A stretch of 41,221 nucleotides of DNA from the IMG/VR virus record IMGVR_UViG_3300033155_000243, positions 1 to 41,221 of that record; one strand, written 5' to 3'. Below the pieces are notes generated by a model, which saw nothing but the letters and a program-made list of their open reading frames with translations, ran no database searches and was not told where the DNA came from. Both the position numbers and the translations under genes were made by a program. Shown in pieces: positions 16,177 through 24,004 of this stretch (positions within the stretch are counted from its first letter, which is position 1; each line of letters begins with the position of its first letter). This stretch comes from a virus.

Positions 16177-17004
16177 ATGAAGTTTTCATTAGTGTTCAAT
16201 GAATCAGGCGATAGTATCGAGTTTGATGCTATTCAGCCTGACGTTGTTGAGTTTTACGTTAATTGGTTAGATTCCTCCGGAACAAACAACTTCGTAATAC
16301 GACCAAAGCAAACTGAACCACTAACATCTTACGACAGATCAGAACTCAGGCAATACTTCGCTGAACTTGTTCCACGTCTCAGAGATGAATATGGTATTAG
16401 TTGTTTCGATGACATCGATCTTACAACAGATTGGTTTAATCAGGACAAGCTGAATAGGATACACGAGTGTTATGTTAAAATGTGCTTGTTACACGATCCT
16501 AATATCAATTATGAATTTTCCAAAACTCCGGAAGATATGTATAAGTTATTAACGTTAAATCAAGGTGTGCATTGGTCGGAGAAAAGATGGATGGCAAGGT
16601 TTATGAATGTTATACACCAAGCGCCAGACTTTGTTTTACCACCAGCAAACCCATTTAAACATGATATCACCACATTTGATTTATGTAATTTAAGTATCAT
16701 GTATGGCGGGTTAGGCAGGCAAACATTTGACAAGTGGCAGTGTTGGGATGATAACATCAATGATGTTGATACTCGCAACTTCGAAGATTTGTATGGGGAC
16801 ATACATTTAAATCTAGATCGACCACGCACTATGTTACCACCACCCGAATACGTTGAGTACTGTACAGACCACAATGTGGTTGCACAAGGTACACATGTTG
16901 CATTGGGTAATGCAGTAGACTTACCTGACAGGTTAGGTATGTATAGAGAAGTCATGCACAATAATCTAATAGAAACACAGGATAGTGTTAGGATTATATT
17001 ATGA
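16177..17004 (+). CDS. Unknown protein, tandem paralogue 1
   Basis: A 275-residue protein that is a diverged duplicate of the next gene. Shared blocks include the start MKFS(L/I)V(F/Y)N(E/K)SGD, an NPF followed by a D(L/I)C...LGR segment near residues 155-180, and the end region GNAVDLPDRLGMYREVM. The C terminus has EYVEYCTDHN. No known catalytic motif is recognised. It lies between gp32 and uvsX, so a role in DNA metabolism is possible but unproven. The start ATG follows AAGGT closely. It overlaps the second copy by four bases (ATGA). Confidence 0.7.
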   Translation: MKFSLVFNESGDSIEFDAIQPDVVEFYVNWLDSSGTNNFVIRPKQTEPLTSYDRSELRQYFAELVPRLRDEYGISCFDDIDLTTDWFNQDKLNRIHECYVKMCLLHDPNINYEFSKTPEDMYKLLTLNQGVHWSEKRWMARFMNVIHQAPDFVLPPANPFKHDITTFDLCNLSIMYGGLGRQTFDKWQCWDDNINDVDTRNFEDLYGDIHLNLDRPRTMLPPPEYVEYCTDHNVVAQGTHVALGNAVDLPDRLGMYREVMHNNLIETQDSVRIIL

Positions 17005-17897
17005 AGTTTTCAATTGTTTATAATAAGTCTGGAGACACTATACCATTTGTAGCATTAGGCCCCGGCACTTTTGAGATGTTGGAATACTATGTGCAAAACT
17101 TAGATGATAAAAGTCTTAATACATTTAAGACTTCTGCGGAGTCAGACCTAGCTGCAAAGTGTAAAGAGTTACGCGACTGTATAACTGATGTTAATTCATT
17201 TATATATCCGTTTATCGAGACGGAAATTACAGAGTTACACAACAATGAAGATTGTTTAGACCAGTACGTACTTAACAAGCTACATGCTGATTGGGTAAAC
17301 AGTCAGAGTTTAGAATATAATTTTATCGATAAGAAAGAAAGATATAGTAACAGTGATTTGGTTACTGAGGTGTGCAAGCTGTTTCCGGATGATATACCGG
17401 TAGCACCAGTTTCGTCTGTTTTATCAAGACTTGGGTTGGACAAAAGGTACGGTAAACTAAACCAAGACGTTCACAATGTGGAAGTGTTGTTCAATAGGAT
17501 TAATTATCAAGCAGCAGATACTGACTGGATTCAAATTGATAATCCGTTTAGTAAAGCACTAGCAACAAATGATATTTGTCATTTTAATATCAAATTTAAT
17601 CATCTTGGAAGACCATTATGTGGAAAGTTTGAAACGTTTGATATGAACCTCGAACACAATGACGAGAACTCGTTTAACGAACTACTTGGGTATGTTACGA
17701 TATCATTAAAACAACCAGAAACAATACCATTTAGTAAAGAATACATTGCTTGGTGCAATGAGCACGACAAGATACCGTCGAGTAGAAACATAGGTATCGG
17801 CAATGTTGTCGATATACAAGATAACTTAACGAAATATAGAAAAGTTATGTACAGAAATATAAACGATGCTAACACGTTTAGCATTGTAATTAATTAA
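17001..17897 (+). CDS. Unknown protein, tandem paralogue 2
   Basis: A 298-residue partner of the preceding protein. It begins MKFSIVYNKSGDTIPF and keeps the same order of blocks: NPF near residue 181, DICHFNIKFNHLGR near residue 190, a GYVTISLKQPETI strand, EYIAWCNEHD, and GNVVDIQDNLTKYRKVMY near the C terminus. Cys and charged residues in the EYxxxCxxH segment are shared by both copies (YCTDH, WCNEH). The middle, about 80-170, has diverged. Translational coupling through ATGA suggests the two act together, perhaps as a heterodimer. Confidence 0.7.
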   Translation: MKFSIVYNKSGDTIPFVALGPGTFEMLEYYVQNLDDKSLNTFKTSAESDLAAKCKELRDCITDVNSFIYPFIETEITELHNNEDCLDQYVLNKLHADWVNSQSLEYNFIDKKERYSNSDLVTEVCKLFPDDIPVAPVSSVLSRLGLDKRYGKLNQDVHNVEVLFNRINYQAADTDWIQIDNPFSKALATNDICHFNIKFNHLGRPLCGKFETFDMNLEHNDENSFNELLGYVTISLKQPETIPFSKEYIAWCNEHDKIPSSRNIGIGNVVDIQDNLTKYRKVMYRNINDANTFSIVIN

Positions 17898-17909
17898 GGA
17901 GAAGACACA

Positions 17910-19004
17910 ATGAGTACTAAGCCCTTCGATGTAAGCAAGTTTAGAAAAAGTATCACAAAATCAATTGACGGCCTTTCAACAGGCTTTCATGATCCAAAAG
18001 ATTGGATCTCAACAGGTAGCTATGCACTTAACTATCTAGTTAGTGGAGACTTCAACAAAGGCATCCCACTTGGTAAGGTAACAATATTCGCAGGCGAGTC
18101 CGGTGCAGGTAAAAGTTACTTCGCATCCGGTAACATCGTTAAGAATGCACAAGAGCAAGGTATTTTTGTTGTATTAATTGACTCAGAGAATGCACTCGAC
18201 GAGAAGTGGTTACATGCACTTGGTGTTGATACAAGCGAAGATAAGTTAATTAAATTATCAATGTCGATGATTGATGACGTAGCTAAAACTATTAGTACAT
18301 TTATGAAAGACTACAAAGCACTCGACGAAGAAGATCGTCCTAAGGTTTTATTTGTAATTGATTCTCTTGGCATGTTACTTACACCAACAGACGTTAAACA
18401 GTTTGAAGCTGGTGACATGAAAGGCGATCTAGGACGTAAACCAAAAGCACTTACAGCACTTGTTCGTAATACTGTAAATATGTTTGGCGCGTACAATGTA
18501 GGGCTAGTAGCAACCAATCACACATACGAAAGCCAGGATATGTTTAACCCAGATGAAGTTATCAGTGGTGGACGAGGCTTTATCTTTGCATCTTCAATTG
18601 TAATTGCAATGAAGAAAATGAAACTTAAAGAAGATGAAGATGGTAACAAGACTACACAGGTACATGGTATCCGTGCAGGTTGTAAAGTAATGAAAACACG
18701 TTACGCAAAACCATTTGAAAACATCCAGGTTAAGATTCCTTACAAGACTGGTATGAACCCGTACAGCGGCCTGTTTGACTTAGCTGAACAAAAAGAATTA
18801 TTAGTTAAGCAAGGTAACAGTTACATCTATACTACCAGAGACGGTGAAGAAATCAAAGCCTTCCGTAAGAAATGGGAACGTAATGAAGACGGCATCCTGG
18901 ACAAGCTAATGTTAGACATGGCTATGTCAGATAAAGCTGAACTTGAAGATGGTTTAGATCTAGATGAAGTATTTGACAACATCGAAGAAGATACTCAGGT
19001 ATAA
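17910..19004 (+). CDS. uvsX: RecA-like recombinase
   Basis: A 364-residue UvsX homologue (T4: 391). Walker A is AGESGAGKS (61-69), Walker B is LFVIDSLGML (about 147-156), and the loop region holds LVATNHTYESQDMFNPDEVISGG split across about 190-215. It catalyses strand exchange on gp32-coated ssDNA for recombination-dependent replication. The C terminus is acidic (EDGLDLDEVFDNIEED), as in RecA. AAGGAG precedes the ATG. Its neighbours gp32 and the UvsY candidate are its biochemical partners. Confidence 0.93.
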   Translation: MSTKPFDVSKFRKSITKSIDGLSTGFHDPKDWISTGSYALNYLVSGDFNKGIPLGKVTIFAGESGAGKSYFASGNIVKNAQEQGIFVVLIDSENALDEKWLHALGVDTSEDKLIKLSMSMIDDVAKTISTFMKDYKALDEEDRPKVLFVIDSLGMLLTPTDVKQFEAGDMKGDLGRKPKALTALVRNTVNMFGAYNVGLVATNHTYESQDMFNPDEVISGGRGFIFASSIVIAMKKMKLKEDEDGNKTTQVHGIRAGCKVMKTRYAKPFENIQVKIPYKTGMNPYSGLFDLAEQKELLVKQGNSYIYTTRDGEEIKAFRKKWERNEDGILDKLMLDMAMSDKAELEDGLDLDEVFDNIEEDTQV

Positions 19005-19059
19005 TTTCGTGGTAATGTTTTATAACGATATATAAAGCAAACCGCTTAGGAGAAATAGA

Positions 19060-19314
19060 TTGGAACTAGATATAGAAGTACATTTACAAGTTTGGAAAGA
19101 ATTAAAACCACATCTGATGGGCGGCGATGTTACGTCCGCAGCGGAGGATTTTATACATGTGTTATTAGAGCACGGTATTGATGCAAACGAAGTTATAAAG
19201 TATGCAGTAGACAGTGATTTGAAATCAGTCCTTAGGGAATTTGCAGATGATGAACACTTCGACGAAGAAGAAAATGAATGGCACGAGTACGAAAGTGAGG
19301 ATGACGGGCGATAA
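19060..19314 (+). CDS. Small acidic protein, unknown; TTG start
   Basis: An 84-residue protein with a helical core (VWKELKPHLMGGDVTSAAEDFIHVL, about 10-35 in two helices) and a very acidic tail ending in EYESEDDGR. The start is a TTG at 19060, chosen because TAGGAG sits seven bases upstream and no ATG exists near it. Small proteins of this make-up next to UvsX and UvsY are remembered from marine T4-like phages. Function unknown. Its stop overlaps the next ATG (TAATG), so it is co-translated with the UvsY candidate. Confidence 0.65.
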   Translation: MELDIEVHLQVWKELKPHLMGGDVTSAAEDFIHVLLEHGIDANEVIKYAVDSDLKSVLREFADDEHFDEEENEWHEYESEDDGR

Positions 19315-19769
19315 TGGTTAGATATAATCAAGTTGTTACAAACATAGCATTAATCCCTAATTTTCTAGATTACTATGAGAATGAGTTAAAGGATGCTAGA
19401 CGTGATGTTATTATCAATGGCAGCGTAGAAAAACAACTTCGGGATCTTCCTGGTATCACAGAACACCGGTTTAATCAATTGCAAGAAATTGAAGCATTAC
19501 TTAATTTTCTAAACGTACAGATTAGGAAAACTCGTCACACACATTATAAGAAGTACCTTGAAGGCTACGCTAAAGCATTATCAAGTCGCGACGCTCAGAT
19601 ATATTCTGACGCTGAAGATGAAGTAATTGACAGTGAAGTTTTAATTAATGAAGTGGCATTACTACGTAACAAGTACTTAGGTGTAATGAAAGGAATTGAA
19701 GCTAAGAACTTTCAATTAGGTCATATCGCACGCCTTAGGACAGCAGGGCTAGAAGATATCAGCGTCTAA
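19314..19769 (+). CDS. uvsY: UvsY-like recombination mediator
   Basis: A 151-residue all-helical protein, near the size of T4 UvsY (137). The match is in layout: a basic helix IRKTRHTHYKKYLEGY (about 73-88), a short SSRDAQIYSDAEDEV linker, and a C-terminal helix with ALLRNKYLGVMKGIEAKNF (about 118-136) then IARLR. T4 UvsY has DYYSGRG ... YWGILLDFCSGALDAI ... KHIQDMR in the same order. UvsY loads UvsX onto gp32-covered ssDNA, and this gene sits one short gene after uvsX. Sequence identity to T4 looks low, so the call leans partly on context. Confidence 0.65.
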   Translation: MVRYNQVVTNIALIPNFLDYYENELKDARRDVIINGSVEKQLRDLPGITEHRFNQLQEIEALLNFLNVQIRKTRHTHYKKYLEGYAKALSSRDAQIYSDAEDEVIDSEVLINEVALLRNKYLGVMKGIEAKNFQLGHIARLRTAGLEDISV

Positions 19770-19775
19770 TAGATT

Positions 19776-20588
19776 ATGGACAACAATAAAAATATAAGGT
19801 TGGTGTCGGGTGGGTTCGATCCTATACATGCAGGTCATATTGCTTTATTAAAAGCAGCCAGAAAAGAATTATCAGATCACATTCATACAATAGTTGCATT
19901 AAATTCAGATGATTGGTTAGTACGTAAGAAAGGCACGTATTTTATGCCATGGGAAGAACGCGCTAAGATTCTGGACAACATGGAAGGTGTGCAGGAAGTA
20001 ATGAAGTTCAATGACAGTGACGGAACAGCAAATGACGCAATAGCGAAATGTAAAGAACGCTGGCCTGGTTACACTGTACACTTTTATAATGGTGGCGACC
20101 GCAGTAAAGGAAACATAATGGAAATTATGAAGTACAGCGACGATCCTTTAGTAAAGTTTTATTTTGCGGCAGGCGGCGACATTAAAGAAAACAGCTCATC
20201 GGATATATTAAAAGATTGGCTCAACAGGCACATGGATTTAACAGAGCGCAATTGGGGGTCATACAAGGTGCTCGGCGAGTTGACAGGTGCAAAAATAAAA
20301 TTCTTAGATGTTGCACCTGGTAAATCATTAAGTATGCAGAAACATGAACATCGCAGCGAGCACTGGTTTGTGGCATGGGGAACAGCGACATTAGAAATGC
20401 ACGAAGGTGATCTAGAGGATAATAGACCAAATATCATGCAGCTGGGCAGACATTCACTTATTACAGTCCCGGTTGGTCATTGGCATAAACTGAGTAACAA
20501 TAGCAACGACAAACTATACATTGTAGAAATACAATACGGCGAAAAATGTGAAGAGTCAGACATAGTAGTTCAACTAGTAGATAAATAA
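19776..20588 (+). CDS. Nucleotidyltransferase-cupin fusion
   Basis: A 270-residue two-domain protein. Residues 8-150 form a cytidylyltransferase-like Rossmann domain with GGFDPIHAGHI (12-22, the HxGH motif) and an ENSSSDILKDW segment (138-148), as in RfaE/TagD-type enzymes. Residues 158-266 are a cupin like the C-terminal domain of type II mannose-6-phosphate isomerase/GDP-mannose pyrophosphorylase: RNWGSYKVL, PGKSLSMQKHEHRSEHW and VPVGHWHKL, with metal-type His at 190, 192, 196 and 235/237. Together they suggest synthesis or transfer of an activated sugar or polyol. The product may modify host surface, virion or nucleotides; which is not visible. No clear ribosome site precedes the ATG. Confidence 0.75.
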   Translation: MDNNKNIRLVSGGFDPIHAGHIALLKAARKELSDHIHTIVALNSDDWLVRKKGTYFMPWEERAKILDNMEGVQEVMKFNDSDGTANDAIAKCKERWPGYTVHFYNGGDRSKGNIMEIMKYSDDPLVKFYFAAGGDIKENSSSDILKDWLNRHMDLTERNWGSYKVLGELTGAKIKFLDVAPGKSLSMQKHEHRSEHWFVAWGTATLEMHEGDLEDNRPNIMQLGRHSLITVPVGHWHKLSNNSNDKLYIVEIQYGEKCEESDIVVQLVDK

Positions 20589-20589
20589 A

Positions 20590-20597
20590 GTTAAATA
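20590..20597 (+). promoter_or_regulatory. Late promoter of a virion protein gene
   Basis: GTTAAATA just after the preceding stop, with TAGGAG and an ATG 16 bases downstream of the box. Confidence 0.55.
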
Positions 20598-20613
20598 TTA
20601 GGAGAGATATTAG

Positions 20614-21243
20614 ATGGCTTTACGCACATTTCGAATAATGGGGCAAGCGTACTCATTAACTGATGAAGTTTCAGTTCTAGCAGAGTTCAATGGAGTACTA
20701 GTGCATGATGGTGTTGTACTAACAACAGCCACAGTCGAACCAGACCAGAATACAGCACGTGATGTAATGATAGAATTTGATGTAGAGGATACACTTTACA
20801 ACAAAACTGTATCAAGTTCATTTGTGGTTTCGGGCGGAACATTTATTATCTCTGGCATGATGGCCAATAAAACTAATCACGCAGATCTCGCAGAATTCAA
20901 CTACATGTGGCAGACAGTAAACCAGTCGCCTATGAAGACAAATATAACAGTAGATGGTATACTAGTGGATATTATTGAATCTTACGGTTGGCACTACAGA
21001 ACACCAGACGGATCAACTATAACGATGGACTGGAAAATTCCGGAGCCATATACCAAACACGATCTTCCGGGCCATGTCAGAATCTCACCAGATTTATGTG
21101 TTGCTGGAAAGGAATATAGGATTCGCAGAGTAGGTTCAACTGACTTTACACAGATCGGCGCTAGTGATAACCGCAGGCGAACTCAGTTTGTATGTACTAA
21201 AGCAGGCTCAGGCTCAGGCTCTGTTTATCCAACTGGTAATTAA
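20614..21243 (+). CDS. Probable virion structural protein
   Basis: A 209-residue beta-rich protein. It starts MALRTFRIMGQAYS and has alternating strands up to about residue 140, a style seen in tail or fibre-associated proteins of marine T4-like phages. Residues 164-204 hold the module AGKEYRIRRVGSTDFTQIGA followed by a Gly/Ser-rich end. The same module occurs inside the 302-residue protein at 32806 and is common in virion surface proteins. The start is supported by TAGGAGAG and a late promoter. It is followed by a 208-bp noncoding region. Confidence 0.6.
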   Translation: MALRTFRIMGQAYSLTDEVSVLAEFNGVLVHDGVVLTTATVEPDQNTARDVMIEFDVEDTLYNKTVSSSFVVSGGTFIISGMMANKTNHADLAEFNYMWQTVNQSPMKTNITVDGILVDIIESYGWHYRTPDGSTITMDWKIPEPYTKHDLPGHVRISPDLCVAGKEYRIRRVGSTDFTQIGASDNRRRTQFVCTKAGSGSGSVYPTGN

Positions 21244-21262
21244 CAACCAATTTAACCTCAAT

Positions 21263-21339
21263 AAAACCAATGACTTAGTGTCTAATAGAATCAACGACTT
21301 ACAACTATTTTCCTAACTCTAGTAAAATCAATGACTTGC
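21263..21339 (+). repeat. Three imperfect direct repeats
   Basis: Cores CCAATGACTT (21267-21276), TCAACGACTT (21291-21300) and TCAATGACTT (21328-21337), each preceded by an A-rich block. They are the main content of the noncoding region upstream of the AAA+ gene and may bind a regulator or initiator. Confidence 0.6.
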
Positions 21340-21358
21340 AACCAACATTAATTAGTCT

Positions 21359-21385
21359 CAAAGGTAGACCTTTTGGACACCTTTG
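21359..21385. promoter_or_regulatory. Dyad symmetry, operator-like
   Basis: CAAAGGT (21359-21365) and ACCTTTG (21379-21385) are exact reverse complements around 13 bases. The right arm abuts the -10 box of the next promoter, so a protein bound here would block it. Confidence 0.5.
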
Positions 21386-21392
21386 CTATAAT
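21384..21392 (+). promoter_or_regulatory. Extended -10 promoter of the AAA+ ATPase gene
   Basis: TGCTATAAT (21384-21392) is an extended -10 box. The -35 region is poor (TAGACC at 21365-21370, 16-nt spacer). The leader before the ATG at 21452 is about 50 bases and contains AGGAG. Confidence 0.6.
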
Positions 21393-21451
21393 TACTATAA
21401 CAGTTAGGCAAAGACCCAACTACTATTAACTAGAACTTACAGGAGTTCGCA

Positions 21452-22480
21452 ATGCAAGTAACAATCAACCAAGGCGAGTATCGCGGCATAGAAGTTCACA
21501 ACCAAACGTTTGAATTGGTTGCTGATGTTAAAGAAGGTGCGCGAGGCCATTTCATTACAGTCCGTCCAAATGCTGAGATAGGTGAAGGACGTGACAAAAT
21601 CCGTATTAAAGTATTACCACAGAATATTGAATACCCAGAAGGTGTTCAACTTAGTACTTCCCCTGTAGCCGAAGCGGTGCAGTTAGCCGTACCAGCTAAA
21701 ATAGAAACTGACGAAGAGGTTATTGCACGTATAGCAGACCGCTTCGAGATTCTAGAGGAAATGACTGCCGCTGCAATTGAAGCTAAGGTGCGTGGCATGA
21801 TAGTTGTAGGACCTCCAGGTGTTGGTAAATCGTATGGTGTAATACGCCAGCTAGAGAAAGCTCATTTGTTTGATCAGGTTGCTAACCGCATGCCGAAATA
21901 CGAAATTGTAAAAGGTGCAATGTCAGCACTAGGCCTGTACATGAAACTCTACAACAATAACGATGCAAATCAAGTTATCGTGTTTGATGATTGTGATGGA
22001 ATTTTAATGGACGACCTGAGTTTGAACTTGCTGAAGGCAGCACTAGACAGTGGCAAGCGCCGCAAGATATGTTGGAACTTAGATTCTAACGCACTCCGCG
22101 CTGAAGGTATTCCAGATAACTTCGACTTTAAAGGTAGCGTGATCTTTATCACTAACATACAGTTTGATAATATCCGCTCTAAGAAGTTGCAGGATCACTT
22201 GTCAGCACTTCAGTCACGTTGTCACTACCTGGATCTTACAATGAATACGATGCGCGATCGCATGTTACGTATTCGTCAAATCCATAACACAGGCGAACTG
22301 TTTGCACACTACCGCTTCAAAGGTAATGAAGGCGATCAGATTGTTGACTACATGGAAGAGAACAAGGACCGCTTACGTGAATTATCATTGCGTATGGCAG
22401 TGAAGATCGCGGACTTGATGAAGGTTACTAAAAACTGGAAACGGTTAGCTGAATCAACTGTAATGAAGAACAGCTTCTAA
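21452..22480 (+). CDS. AAA+ ATPase, unknown target
   Basis: A 342-residue protein. An N-terminal beta region (1-80) precedes the ATPase module: Walker A GPPGVGKS (120-127), Walker B VIVFDDCD (175-182), sensor-1 IFITN (231-235) and an arginine-rich segment MRDRMLRIRQI near residues 263-275. It does not look like the clamp loader gp44, whose partner gp62 is encoded elsewhere in this window. It may remodel DNA or protein complexes. The second acidic residue of Walker B is Asp rather than Glu. A good ribosome site and an extended -10 promoter with upstream repeats suggest tight regulation. The small gene at 22492 follows in the same transcript. Confidence 0.8.
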   Translation: MQVTINQGEYRGIEVHNQTFELVADVKEGARGHFITVRPNAEIGEGRDKIRIKVLPQNIEYPEGVQLSTSPVAEAVQLAVPAKIETDEEVIARIADRFEILEEMTAAAIEAKVRGMIVVGPPGVGKSYGVIRQLEKAHLFDQVANRMPKYEIVKGAMSALGLYMKLYNNNDANQVIVFDDCDGILMDDLSLNLLKAALDSGKRRKICWNLDSNALRAEGIPDNFDFKGSVIFITNIQFDNIRSKKLQDHLSALQSRCHYLDLTMNTMRDRMLRIRQIHNTGELFAHYRFKGNEGDQIVDYMEENKDRLRELSLRMAVKIADLMKVTKNWKRLAESTVMKNSF

Positions 22481-22491
22481 GGGAGACTGAC

Positions 22492-22656
22492 ATGTTTGAA
22501 CATAATGATACATTAAAGTACTTACCGGGTGGAGTTATAGTAACAGTCACCGAAGTACATGACAGACATATTGTAGCAGTAACCGATGACGATATGGAAG
22601 AATATGTTGATATTTACGAAGACGAATATGATCAGTACGAGAAGGTAAAGTCTTAA
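22492..22656 (+). CDS. 54-aa acidic protein, unknown
   Basis: A 54-residue ORF starting MFEHNDTLKYLPGG and rich in Asp, Glu and Tyr at its C-terminal half (DDDMEEYVDIYEDEYD). GGGAGA 6 bases upstream of the ATG, 11 bases after the AAA+ stop, is a strong ribosome site. The N-terminal half looks like a small beta hairpin (GGVIVTVTEVHDRHIVAVTDD). Function unknown; it may assist the ATPase encoded just before it. Confidence 0.6.
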   Translation: MFEHNDTLKYLPGGVIVTVTEVHDRHIVAVTDDDMEEYVDIYEDEYDQYEKVKS

Positions 22657-22670
22657 AGTTTAGAGAAGAA

Positions 22671-22714
22671 CGGACGTTTTAATTTCACATCTTTGACTCC
22701 TGTAGAAACGTCCG
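22671..22714. repeat. 9-bp inverted repeat with 26-nt loop
   Basis: CGGACGTTT (22671-22679) and AAACGTCCG (22706-22714) are exact reverse complements. They lie between the 54-aa gene and the terminator and could form an RNA stem-loop or a protein site. Confidence 0.6.
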
Positions 22715-22723
22715 ATTACTCTT

Positions 22724-22746
22724 AGAGCCCGAAAGGGCTCTTTTTT
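22724..22746 (+). terminator. Terminator after the AAA+ operon
   Basis: AGAGCCC (22724-22730), GAAA loop, GGGCTCT (22735-22741) and a run of T. Confidence 0.88.
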
Positions 22747-22758
22747 ATTGCAAAAAGA

Positions 22759-22788
22759 ATGACGAGGAAGTAACAGATGTGCTATAAT
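22759..22788 (+). promoter_or_regulatory. Extended -10 promoter of the radical SAM gene
   Basis: TGCTATAAT ending at 22788 with a weak -35 (ATGACG at 22759-22764, 18-nt spacer). The ATG at 22794 follows the -10 after five bases, so the mRNA should be leaderless. Confidence 0.6.
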
Positions 22789-22793
22789 AAGTT

Positions 22794-23984
22794 ATGACGG
22801 AGAAGAAGATATTTTGCCACCACCCGTGGACCAATTTGGGTATTAATGCAAACGGTAAATTGAAACCGTGTTGCAGATTTGCACCTGAAGAGATAGTCGA
22901 TGATTTTGGGCAGATGATGAATATCAAAACGCACTCAATAGCTGACTACAAGAAGACCAAGTTCCTTAGGAGAACCAAGCAGCAACTACTAGACGGTGTA
23001 TGGCCCAAGGGTTGTGACCGTTGTAAGTACGAAGAGGATCGTGGCATTGACAGCAAGCGCCAACTAGACTTCACAAGGTGGCAAGAAGCGTACAAGGGCT
23101 ATGACATGGAGTCAGGTAAGTTCATAACATCTAACATAGCACTTGGTACCGTATGTAACTTGAAATGTATAATGTGTCGCCCACAAGTATCAAGCGCATG
23201 GCGCAAAGAATGGAATACAATTTATAATACCGAGTACAAAGATTTCAAAGTAACCAAGCACAACTTTGTGGAAGAGTTCACTGAGAGCGCACCAAAATTA
23301 ATACACTTAGATGTGACAGGTGGCGAACCATTCCTGAATGAGTTAGAACAGCTCAAAGGTATAATGCAATTTCACATTGATACAGACAACGCTAAGGATA
23401 TGTGTGTACACCTAACGACCAACACTACGATATATCCAGATGACAGCATCTGGAAACTACTGTCGCACTTCAAAGAAGTAGATATGCAGCTCAGCATAGA
23501 TGGAATTGGTAAACGTTTTGAGTACATACGATTCAACGCTAAGTGGGACGAGTCACTACCAATTATTAAACAGTTCATTGAGGCTGAAAAGAAATACAAC
23601 AACGTGCGATTGAGTGTAAGCTGTACGATAAGCGCATACAACATATATTACCTGGACGAGTTTACTACGTGGTGCGAAGATATTGGATTACCTAAACCGT
23701 ACTTTGGTCCTGTGTTTGATCCGTTCCATTTAATGCCTGGAGTATGGCGCGCTGATATTAAAGCAAAGATAGCAGAACATTTAAATGAGAGTAGCAACGA
23801 GATTGTTAGGCAATGGGCAGCTTCTATTATAGCAAACCCAGAAGACGAAGAACGGTTTGATGAGTTTGTAGAATTTACTCGCACACATGATGAGTACAGG
23901 AAGAACAATTTTGTTGAGACGTTCCCTGAACTATCAGCACTACTTAAAGAAGCTGGTTGCCTAAATGATATATTATGGAAATAG
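22794..23984 (+). CDS. Radical SAM protein with N-terminal twitch-like cysteines
   Basis: A 396-residue radical SAM enzyme. The 4Fe-4S motif CNLKCIMC is at residues 121-128 and the SAM-contacting TGGEP is at 175-179. Before it, Cys8, Cys26/27, Cys74 and Cys77 (CDRC) form a second cysteine set with the HPWTNLGINANGKLKPCC pattern typical of twitch/SPASM auxiliary cluster regions. Here that region is N-terminal to the SAM barrel. Such enzymes modify peptides or small substrates by radical chemistry; the substrate is unknown. Nothing resembling a precursor peptide was recognised next to it. It starts directly behind a -10 box without a ribosome site. Its end overlaps an alternative start of the next gene. 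Confidence 0.85.
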   Translation: MTEKKIFCHHPWTNLGINANGKLKPCCRFAPEEIVDDFGQMMNIKTHSIADYKKTKFLRRTKQQLLDGVWPKGCDRCKYEEDRGIDSKRQLDFTRWQEAYKGYDMESGKFITSNIALGTVCNLKCIMCRPQVSSAWRKEWNTIYNTEYKDFKVTKHNFVEEFTESAPKLIHLDVTGGEPFLNELEQLKGIMQFHIDTDNAKDMCVHLTTNTTIYPDDSIWKLLSHFKEVDMQLSIDGIGKRFEYIRFNAKWDESLPIIKQFIEAEKKYNNVRLSVSCTISAYNIYYLDEFTTWCEDIGLPKPYFGPVFDPFHLMPGVWRADIKAKIAEHLNESSNEIVRQWAASIIANPEDEERFDEFVEFTRTHDEYRKNNFVETFPELSALLKEAGCLNDILWK

Positions 23985-24004
23985 ATATATTCGGAGTAAG
24001 AGAA

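Noticed and set aside
21452-22480. Clamp loader large subunit gp44 as identity of the AAA+ protein
   Set aside because: It has the ATPase motifs but not the DExx box, SRC motif or zinc region expected of clamp loaders, and it is far from gp62.
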